Shown here piece after piece: positions 57,426 to 64,000 of a stretch of DNA of 64,000 nt. Where the stretch lies: contig OX638380.1 in NCBI GenBank assembly GCA_951813855.1, positions 1,690,876-1,754,875 of the forward strand, read 5' to 3'. Position numbers and translations under genes: made by a program. Within the stretch, counting starts at the first letter, position 1, and every line of letters starts with the position of its first letter. Source of the DNA: an uncultured Verrucomicrobiae bacterium (GTDB taxonomy: Bacteria; Verrucomicrobiota; Verrucomicrobiia; Limisphaerales; AAA164-E04). The notes beneath the pieces were generated by a model, which saw only the letters and a list, made by a program, of their open reading frames with translations, made no database searches and was not told the DNA's origin.

Positions 57426-57578
57426 TGATTGTTGAGATCAAACGGGGGTTTTTATACCTAATTTTGTCGAAATCCAGTCTTGTTTACCGGTTTCGACCTA
57501 GCGATCCAAAAAGTGGAACACACCTCTCCCGTTTTCGATGCCGGGCGACTAGAATCGAAGAGGTTTCGTTTCGTTTAT

Positions 57579-59093
57579 TTAGGACAAAGCGCGCTGTCGT
57601 TCTCTGAGCGCGGCCTTGAGATTTTTGACTATCGTGCAGAAAAGTTTTTGGCGCGGATATATTGATGAAATCGTCATCCAATATCTGCGAACACTTACTT
57701 TGACGACCCCGGCGATTTTGAATAATTGAGTTCGAATGGTGCCACTAGTAGCGGTTTCCAAGGGGGTGCCTGTCAATCCATATTTCTTGATGATCCGCAT
57801 CAAGATACTAGCGAACACCGAAAAATACAGGCGCAACTGGTTTGACCGCAGGTATGCCGTCGACGTGCGATCGGCAAATAAATCCAGTTGCATTTCTTTG
57901 ATGCGATTTTCCATGTCGCCTCGGGCGCAATATACCTCCTCGTACAATTCTTGCGGCGAATATTCCTGGGGATTCAGATTGGTCACCACGAAGCGAGGAT
58001 TGGGCCCTTCGGGCAACCATTCCGCCTTCCCGATTACCTGTCGGCTACCGCTCCATGATCGGAGAGTGCGATAGGTGAAGCGCCGGAAGACTCGAGCCCT
58101 TTCACCGGTGGCTTGGGAGTTTTTTTTCGCTTGAGCCAGCTGAGATTCAATCTGAGCCAACAAGCGTTTGTTTTTCGCCAAGCCGAAGACATATTTGAGT
58201 TGATTCGCTTCACACCAAGACATGATTTCATCCGTGGAAAACGCCCCGTCGCCCCGCACGATGATCGTGGTCTTCGGCCAACGCTTCCGGATCTGATCCA
58301 CGATCCGTTCCAATTCTTCCACCACCCCGTCGGCCGCCGAAAGATGCGACGGGCGCAACCGGCAACACAGTACGTCTTGACCGCAGGTGATGTAAAGCGG
58401 CAAATAACAATGAGCCTGATAATGGCCGTGATAATGCTTGCCCTCTTGATTGCCGTGCAGCAGATCGTCGGTCGTGTCCAAATCCAGGATGATGGTTTCA
58501 GGAGCCTGCTCGAATTGTTCCAAAAACAGAGCGACGATCAGGGCATCGATTCGTGCGGTATCCGCCACGATTTTCTTGTAGCGGTCCTTGCCTTCAGACT
58601 CGGAATCACCCAATTCCATGCGATTGAGAGTGCTGGATCCCGCTAAGGGATTGCCTCGGTCTCGTTCGCGAGACCGGTCGGCACCGGTGATGTCTAACAG
58701 ATTGAGTGCCAGAGCCAGGGCGCTGTCTTTACGCAAATCGTTGTGATCGTTCACGTCCTCGTAACCCAAGGCGATCCCGAAAACCCGTTGCGCGATCAGG
58801 GTTTCTGTGGAATGTTCCGTTCGAATCGAATCCCGATGATCGACAAAACACTGGGCCAAGCGGTGGGTGATCCGGAACATATCATTGGCCTCCCGAAGCA
58901 ACAGGGTTCCACTGTCGGAGGTCATGATGCCGCCCTTGAAATTTGCCACCACCTCACGATTCCCGAGGTGCCCCAGTTTCATCTGATAGTCCCGTCGAGC
59001 TGTTTTCATCTGCGCTCCCATGCCACGCTTTTCTCTGATTGCCTTCCAAGTTGAACTCGGTCGCCGATCACGAACCAATTTGGCTCTTGGCAC
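57579..59093 (-). CDS. IS1380-family transposase
   Basis: The 504-residue transposase has the IS1380 order: MTSDSGTLLLREANDMF, DHNDLRKDSALALAL, TIILDLDTTDDLLHGNQEG (first Asp), KTTIIVRGDGAFSTDEIMSW (second Asp), YVFGLAKNKRLL and YCARGDMENRIKEMQLDLFA (Glu). The frame is complete, so it could be active. The start is uncertain: several Met/GTG codons near the 5' end, with MKTARRDYQMKLGHLG (about residue 29) a likely true beginning. The terminal repeats were not identified. Confidence 0.85.
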   Translation of the reverse strand: MPRAKLVRDRRPSSTWKAIREKRGMGAQMKTARRDYQMKLGHLGNREVVANFKGGIMTSDSGTLLLREANDMFRITHRLAQCFVDHRDSIRTEHSTETLIAQRVFGIALGYEDVNDHNDLRKDSALALALNLLDITGADRSRERDRGNPLAGSSTLNRMELGDSESEGKDRYKKIVADTARIDALIVALFLEQFEQAPETIILDLDTTDDLLHGNQEGKHYHGHYQAHCYLPLYITCGQDVLCCRLRPSHLSAADGVVEELERIVDQIRKRWPKTTIIVRGDGAFSTDEIMSWCEANQLKYVFGLAKNKRLLAQIESQLAQAKKNSQATGERARVFRRFTYRTLRSWSGSRQVIGKAEWLPEGPNPRFVVTNLNPQEYSPQELYEEVYCARGDMENRIKEMQLDLFADRTSTAYLRSNQLRLYFSVFASILMRIIKKYGLTGTPLETATSGTIRTQLFKIAGVVKVSVRRYWMTISSIYPRQKLFCTIVKNLKAALRERQRALS

Positions 59094-60345
59094 CGTGCCG
59101 AGTTCTGTCGAATCCCGTCTTTCCCAAGCGGGGAAAAGCCGCCACGCACCCCCAAATCAACCGAGGCCAAAGTAATGATATGAAACAAATATCCCAGGAT
59201 GGATATAGTATTGGTCTTGTTGGTGAGTTTTGTCACTGGGTCGCTGGCAACTCAACTCCATTGAGAAAAGCTGGGGGCCGTTTGTAGCAATATAAACCGA
59301 ATCCCTGAATTGTCATTCCAGTTGATGGTACGCTCACGACACTAAAGACACCGGAAATACAAATATGTTACAAAAAAATCATTTTTTTCGTAAGCGGTAA
59401 ATTGGGACAGGAACCAGTGAGCACGAAGCCAGGAATAAGCCGAGGCCCGGGAGTGATGAGAGCCGAGATAAACCGAAATGTTAACAGCCTTAAAAAGCAA
59501 CCAGTTCAAAGTCGGAAAACATGGGTTTGAAAGCCAAAAAACCTTGATTGGCAAGAATCAGGTCACTATCGAATCCAATCGTTGCAGATCGCCGTCGAAA
59601 ATGAGATACCTGAATCGCGATTATTCTGACTTTTATTTCAAAAATCTCAGAAATGCGACTCAACCAAACAAAAAAGAACAAAATTCACCAATGACAGTGT
59701 GTTTTTTGCCGTCATTTTAATTTTGGGGTCGTTAGCCAGTAATAATCAGCATTTTGGGTGATCAATGACGCCATACGCAATATCTGGCGAGATATGCGGG
59801 CTAGGAGGCCTCAGTCCTAGGTGTCGGGATGACGCTGAAATAACCGAGTGGCGGAATGATCACCGCTTTCGTCGGCGTCGGAAGCGCAAGGGATCCTCTG
59901 GAAGTTCCAGTGGCATAGCCATGGGGGAGATGGAAATCGTTGCCGGCCAAAGAACACCACTGTGGGCCAACCGAGCGCCGGACCATAGCGTTCATGCCCG
60001 AAATAATGCGAAATAAAACCGCACGATTTCCCGAAATAAAGTGGCGAGTAACACTCTTTACCGGCTCTCGTTTTTGTTTTGCGAACGAACCAACGGCTGA
60101 AAAATATCCGAGAGAAAGAAGGTGCCAACAACTTTTTAACGCTATGGCGCCGCATTTGAATTTTCGACCTCTGAGGTTGAAATGCTAACCAGGTAATCTG
60201 AGGGTGGTAAGCTCGCAAAGTCAGTCAGCGACTGACTTTGTTAGTAAAACGTTTCGTGACTCGGCAGCAAGTCTGGGGCAGTTTAAGCTAAAAATAATTT
60301 CGAGACCGGTCAAATTGACGAATTTGGGTTAAAGAAGGGTATAGC
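59094..60345. other. intergenic, about 1.25 kb, no supported gene
   Basis: Short frames on both strands (for example 59817-60218 minus) have no recognisable family features. The stretch includes a perfect 11-bp hairpin at 60216-60240. It probably contains degraded element ends and the 3' border of the AT-rich operon. Confidence 0.4.
60216..60240. terminator. perfect 11-bp inverted repeat (possible terminator)
   Basis: CAAAGTCAGTC, loop AGC, GACTGACTTTG. It lies about 105 bases past the end of the minus-strand AT-rich operon (60346-62135) and could end its transcript, although no T-run of useful length is adjacent. Confidence 0.45.
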
Positions 60346-60588
60346 TCAATTCTCTTCAACTGACAGATCCAGGATTATACCCGTCACGTCATCGTCCTCT
60401 TCGAAATTGAGACCGGTTTCTTCTTCGATTCTCTCTATTACGTGATTCAGTGCCACATCAGCCATTTCTTCACTCGTCACTAAATCTTCAGTGTACATTT
60501 CAACCATTTCTTCTTCTATTCGAACTCTATCCTGTTCTTTTTCGGACTTTTTACCGTATCGGTAGTGAAACAGTCGTTTGTCAGACAA
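60346..60588 (-). CDS. small acidic hypothetical protein (80 aa), AT-rich operon gene 4
   Basis: The sequence is strongly acidic (EEEMVEMYTEDL, IERIEEETGLNFEEDDD) after a basic Lys/Arg N-terminus (KRLFHYRYGKKSEKEQDRVR). It is separated by 9 bases from the upstream gene. No known domain. Composition resembles small proteins in mobile or secreted-effector operons, but nothing specific. Last gene of the AT-rich operon. Confidence 0.55.
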   Translation of the reverse strand: MSDKRLFHYRYGKKSEKEQDRVRIEEEMVEMYTEDLVTSEEMADVALNHVIERIEEETGLNFEEDDDVTGIILDLSVEEN

Positions 60589-60597
60589 TTTACTAAC

Positions 60598-60855
60598 TCA
60601 TTCATCGTACTTTTCCTTTTGGAAATAATAAGCGTCGATATCTCTTCCCTCCAATTGTTCGATCATTTTCCTCCCTTTGTCTATGGAGCGAACGTTCGCT
60701 TGAATATCAACTATTCGCCTTAAGCCCTTTGTAGCATCTCCTAAATACTGACTTCTGTCACCGTCGTAGATATCGTCAAAGTATCGTTCTTCGGATTCCA
60801 TTTTTAGGTAAAATGCCAGCAACTCTCCTTCCGAAGGCTCAAACCATTCCAACAT
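60598..60855 (-). CDS. small hypothetical protein (85 aa), AT-rich operon gene 3
   Basis: An acidic helical protein beginning MLEWFEPSEGELLAFYLK and continuing ESEERYFDDIYDGDRSQY and VDIQANVRSIDKGRKM. The upstream gene ends 13 bases before its start. No recognisable family, signal peptide or membrane helix. Confidence 0.55.
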   Translation of the reverse strand: MLEWFEPSEGELLAFYLKMESEERYFDDIYDGDRSQYLGDATKGLRRIVDIQANVRSIDKGRKMIEQLEGRDIDAYYFQKEKYDE

Positions 60856-60868
60856 TTTTTTTGATTTC

Positions 60869-61396
60869 TTATCCGGTTGTCGAATGATGTACTTTGTATT
60901 TTCTGAGCTCGTACGGGGTCAAATACGCCGACATCTCTTCCCATTTTTTCTTTTCTACAGCTCGTATGGCTTTCGCAAGAATACCCATTTCTTGCTGATG
61001 CCGCAACCAATTCCGATGCTGCTCGCTCTGAGGGTCCTCGTTGTTCGGAATCTGCAAAGCCTTCACCTCATCAAGCTGACGAATTAATCCGATGATTTTC
61101 GATTCGTATTTGTCTGAGATGGTCTTGATAGCTTCCCAATCAACCTCGCTATTCGAATAATCGCTTGGCAATTCTGCCGAGTCCGAATGTGTTTCTCCGA
61201 CCACCGAATGAGCGTCGGATTCTAACTCATTGTTTTGTCGATCGCCTCCGGTCGTGAATTTGAAAACAACGACTACGCAGACAATCAGAAATACTGCAAA
61301 ATAAACACCGCATCGTTTTATGACACTCTTACCTCGAGCAACTGTAGGGTTTCGATAAGATATACTTACTCTCTTCATTTTATTCGTGTCATACAA
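60869..61396 (-). CDS. membrane-anchored hypothetical protein (175 aa), AT-rich operon gene 2
   Basis: A short basic N-terminus (KMKRVSISYRN...VIKRC) precedes a single membrane helix (GVYFAVFLIVCVVVVFKF, about 31-48), followed by an acidic Ser-rich linker and a helical region (DVEAIKTISDKYESKIIGLI-like; EMGILAKAIRAVEKKKWEEM). The layout (basic start, one helix, acidic linker, helical domain) resembles 12383-13366, though the sequences do not visibly align. It begins 9 bases after the decayed gene. Start at 61396 or the Met at 61378. Confidence 0.6.
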   Translation of the reverse strand: MYDTNKMKRVSISYRNPTVARGKSVIKRCGVYFAVFLIVCVVVVFKFTTGGDRQNNELESDAHSVVGETHSDSAELPSDYSNSEVDWEAIKTISDKYESKIIGLIRQLDEVKALQIPNNEDPQSEQHRNWLRHQQEMGILAKAIRAVEKKKWEEMSAYLTPYELRKYKVHHSTTG

Positions 61397-61405
61397 TTGT
61401 AATCC

Positions 61406-62135
61406 TTATTCATCTTCGTTATTATCGGGTTGCAGCAAATAAGTGGTTTCTATAGATAAAAAAAACGAAAATCCTGCTACCTTCGGAATTACCATACTTT
61501 TTTCTTCTCCGGGTCCCAATTCGACATCTAGTTCTTGAAGTATTTCTTCCCCATCGATTAATTCATGTAAAATAGCAATCCTAAAAAACTTTATTCCTGA
61601 GTCGTGATTTGCTTTTATATGCAGCCGAGTATTATAAGATTTCACAGTTTTTGTACTGCCATCTATTATAGTAATTTTACCGACCTTATAAGCCTTGCCT
61701 ATATTTGAAACTAATGGTAAACCCTAGTCAATATCGGAAGAATCCGTAAGCACTGTATCTTCTTCACCAGTAACTCTACTTATATAAGTTTTGTTTACAT
61801 GTTTGCCATCCGAATTAAAAAGGGTTGACAAACACTGATAATAAACGTAACCCTGCACGTTTTCATATCCTATATATCATGTTCGTTCCGAAATTGATCT
61901 ATCTATTTCATCTCCTGGCGTTTTTTACTAAGTTCCTAACGAAGGAGAAGGTCCAGATCGATTGTTGTTTTTCGTATTTTTTTACTAGATCTCTGCCATA
62001 AATTGTCTCCGTCGGTTTCAGAGGTGGTGCTTCAGCCACGATAAAGTGTGCAAAATCAGGCAAAACCAAAACTAACGAACTTAGCAGTTTAAGCAACTGT
62101 GCTTTGTAACCTGTGTGCGTGAGAAAAGTTATCAT
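61406..62135 (-). pseudogene. decayed first gene of the AT-rich operon
   Basis: The minus-strand frame starts MITFLTHTGYKAQLLKLLSS (62135), hydrophobic N-terminus LSSLVLVLPDFAHFIVAEAP, then ETIYGRDLVKKYEKQQSIW and SFVRNLVKNARR, where it stops. Shifting one base continues TPGDEIDRSISERT, stop (TGA), YIGYENVQGYVYYQCLSTLF, KTYISRVTGEEDTVLTDSSD, stop (TAG near 61724), then GLPLVSNIGKAYKVGKITII and FFRIAILHELIDGEEILQEL to 61406. Frame continuity on both sides of the stops argues for one former gene of about 240 residues. The family is unrecognised. Confidence 0.5.
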
Positions 62136-62231
62136 GTTATTCCAATGTGAGTGCGTGAATTTCTTTAAAAAAACAAACCAAACCTACATCGTCAGAAATC
62201 TTACCCAACAAGCAAGCAAGAATTAACAAAA

Positions 62232-63089
62232 TCAAAACGCCGCGCGAATAGTCGCTTCAGTGACTCCGGATTTTCGTTGCGCTCGCAACGCCCACCAAAG
62301 CGCATCCGCATCGCTCTTTAAATATTCATCAATTGATTGCTGCCTACCGCGAAACGTATACGGCGGAGTTTTGCTCACGGACGCCGTCCACTTGTGAATC
62401 TCGGAATGTCCGTCAGCGAAAGCGAAACCGGCGGCCCCGTTATGATAAGTCGCAGGAATATCTGTCCACCTCCTTTCACTGGGCTGGTAAGTGAAACACC
62501 CTGCATCATTGATACTATCCGGATGTTCGTCAACGTACACCCAAGTCATGGAGGGTCCCGGATCGTTCAGCTGAGTCATTTTCCGAGTAAATTGCGGAAA
62601 ATCACCGCAGCCCCAAGCGTTGGTATCGTCACCCAACCGAATATTGCCCGAGATGCTGCGCACCCTTTGGGTCCAGCCGAGTCTCGCTTGGTTCGGATGC
62701 ACCTTGTTATCGGAGGGGCATTTGAAAATATTCCTGGCGTTCGAAAAATAAGTGGCCAAGCTGGAATACTTGGGATCAATCAGATACTGGATGTTCGTAT
62801 TGTCCTGCCGACTGTCCCACGTGAGCCAACCGGTCACCCAACTCCTGCTGGCCCCGGTAGCGATACCGCCCCCATGACGTGCCGTCGGGAAACTATCCTC
62901 GTTATCCCCCAGATAGAGATGGCATGCGAGCATCAGCTGCTTGGTGTTGGTCATGCAAGAGATGCCTTTGGCCTTTTCCTTCGCCTTGCTCAGGGCGGGC
63001 AGCAGCATCCCAGCCAAAATGGCAATGATGGCGATGACCACCAGCAACTCGATCAACGTAAATCCTTCCCTTCGGGCTCGGCTATTCAT
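62232..63089 (-). CDS. type II secretion-type pseudopilin with H-X9-DG motif
   Basis: The 285-residue protein starts [20 protein letters not shown], the prepilin-peptidase leader (cleavage between G and F) and hydrophobic helix [20 protein letters not shown]. The C-terminus carries the H-X9-DG motif ([20 protein letters not shown]). The prepilin domain plus this motif defines a large PVC-specific family (DUF1559-type). It is a surface or secretion-linked pseudopilin, and dozens of copies are usual per genome. The start at 63089 is chosen for the leader; an in-frame extension to 63194 has none. It stands alone in the window. Confidence 0.85.
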   Translation of the reverse strand: MNSRARREGFTLIELLVVIAIIAILAGMLLPALSKAKEKAKGISCMTNTKQLMLACHLYLGDNEDSFPTARHGGGIATGASRSWVTGWLTWDSRQDNTNIQYLIDPKYSSLATYFSNARNIFKCPSDNKVHPNQARLGWTQRVRSISGNIRLGDDTNAWGCGDFPQFTRKMTQLNDPGPSMTWVYVDEHPDSINDAGCFTYQPSERRWTDIPATYHNGAAGFAFADGHSEIHKWTASVSKTPPYTFRGRQQSIDEYLKSDADALWWALRAQRKSGVTEATIRAAF

Positions 63090-63658
63090 ATGACTGACTC
63101 CTGATTCTCGCCTTCCTGCCCTTAAATCAAGGCAGAACGACTGCAACTTTCCATTGATTTTCCGGATCGTAGGACCGCTCGAAAAGACGGTCAAGCCATT
63201 TTTCGAAAAAAATCTACCGATAACCTGCCTTGATTTTCCGGCGTTCCCTCCTCCCGGTATTCGTTGCGCTTCGTCCGTCTAGGGCCCGCAAATCGAAGGC
63301 TCGTTCGTTTTCTCCCAACGACCGGGTTTCCTGATGAGTCTACCGTAGCGTTCGCACTCAGGCGTCAATCGCTCGACCGCGAAATCGGCCCCCGCCGGAA
63401 TCATTAGACGACCGGAACTTTTCTTTCGGACGCTCCTTGCCCGATTCGAAAAACGGCCATGATTAACCGAAAACGGATCGACGAATTCCCATCGCTCTTT
63501 CCCGAAAAACGAACCGAGAAAACAGCGCATCATCGATTCAAGCTTCATCCGGCCAGCGTCTTGCCGGGAACTCATTCTCGCTCCTCATCCGCTCGTTCGG
63601 CCGCGCCTCCGGCTCTCAGGGTTCATCCCGCAATGCCCTGCCATATCCCTCGGTGATA
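63090..63658. other. intergenic between pseudopilin and carB
   Basis: About 570 bases. A minus-strand frame at 63279-63575 has no recognisable features, so no gene is supported. It probably holds the pseudopilin promoter. Confidence 0.35.
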
Positions 63659-64000
63659 TCAAACCGACCCGCCCAAGCCCTCGTGGAATTCCTGCAAGGT
63701 CTGAACCGAATAACCGTGCTGCTGAATGGTGGACAGGGCGGAAACCATCGCTCGGGCGCTGCTCAACGTCGTGATGACCGGCACTCCCGAACGAACCACG
63801 GTGGTCCGGATTTTCACCTCGTCGTCACGAGGCGACTGTCCTGAAGGGGTGTTGATAACCAGTTGAATCTCTTTGTTCAGCAGCAGGTCGAGAGCATGCG
63901 GACGGCCTTCGGACAACTTGGAGATTTCCCGCACCGTCAATCCCGCCTCGCGCAGCACTCGCGACGTCCCGGGCGTCGAAATCAATTCGAATCCCAGATC
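63659..64000 (-). CDS. carB: carbamoyl-phosphate synthase large chain, C-terminal part (partial)
   Basis: Only the C-terminal allosteric MGS-like domain is in the window: LGFELISTPGTSRVLREAGL, VREISKLSEGRPHALDLLLN, IQLVINTPSGQSPRDDEVKI, TTVVRSGVPVITTLSSARAM and a short helix to the stop at 63659. The gene continues beyond the right edge. The enzyme makes carbamoyl phosphate for pyrimidine and arginine synthesis. The frame is open to the last base, so the apparent internal start is not real. Confidence 0.9.
   Translation of the reverse strand, partial: DLGFELISTPGTSRVLREAGLTVREISKLSEGRPHALDLLLNKEIQLVINTPSGQSPRDDEVKIRTTVVRSGVPVITTLSSARAMVSALSTIQQHGYSVQTLQEFHEGLGGSV

Noticed and set aside
59817..60218. 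Minus-strand frame of 133 codons
   Set aside because: No recognisable domain, implausible residue composition, and similar short frames occur on the opposite strand.
63279..63575. Minus-strand frame of 98 codons upstream of the pseudopilin gene
   Set aside because: No domain or start support; lies in the expected promoter region.

Overview
The window looks like a chromosomal segment of a Verrucomicrobiota-type (PVC group) bacterium. This is inferred from gene content, not from a marker tree. The supporting genes are a pseudopilin with the [29 protein letters not shown] leader and a C-terminal H-X9-DG motif, a secreted PQQ-type propeller protein (DWPQWLGPNRD), a Tat-exported Gfo/Idh/MocA oxidoreductase, a Kelch-sodium symporter fusion and an UxaE-type uronate epimerase. 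The backbone is moderately GC-rich. Clearly AT-rich islands interrupt it at 12.3-14.9 kb, 53.2-54.9 kb and 60.3-62.2 kb.

Left end (1-5.6 kb): a decaying accessory locus. It has three copies of an AAA ATPase gene (one frameshifted, one badly degenerate, one intact), a DNA-methylase-like C-terminal fragment and a DUF5131 (phage Gp37/Gp68) gene broken by one extra A. A small ORF follows two of the ATPase copies.

6-11 kb: housekeeping genes. These are gamma-carbonic-anhydrase-like protein, CCA-adding enzyme, dapF and dapA, with small hypothetical genes. 11.2-16.8 kb is a scar zone with IS66, serine-resolvase and IS21 fragments around an AT-rich island of two membrane-anchored proteins. 16.8-21.2 kb holds uxaE, a PQQ-like propeller gene and fumC. 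21.7-23.0 kb holds an ISNCY-type transposase relic.

23.5-44 kb: ordinary metabolism and transport. It includes an M1 metalloprotease, tandem zinc-ribbon paralogues, an EEP-family hydrolase, a DedA/ATP-grasp fusion with an NRDE protein, a DinB-like protein, Rex, and a ribose-type ABC transporter operon ending in a D-amino-acid aminotransferase. Further on are a Gfo/Idh/MocA oxidoreductase, an NCS2 permease with a C-terminal ATPase-like domain and the Kelch-SSS fusion.

44.3-47.7 kb: an overlapping pair encoding a GrpE-like protein and a long divergent Hsp70. Directly downstream lies an 11-kb run of five different transposable elements (IS21, an IS4-like HTH-DDE element, ISAzo13, a two-ORF DDE element, IS1380), which may have cut the operon off from further partners.

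Right end (60.3-64 kb): an AT-rich, tightly spaced operon of small unknown genes whose first gene is decayed, then the pseudopilin gene and the 3' end of carB. The most promising undescribed units are the GrpE-like/Hsp70 pair, the triplicated ATPase locus and the two AT-rich islands of membrane-anchored proteins.
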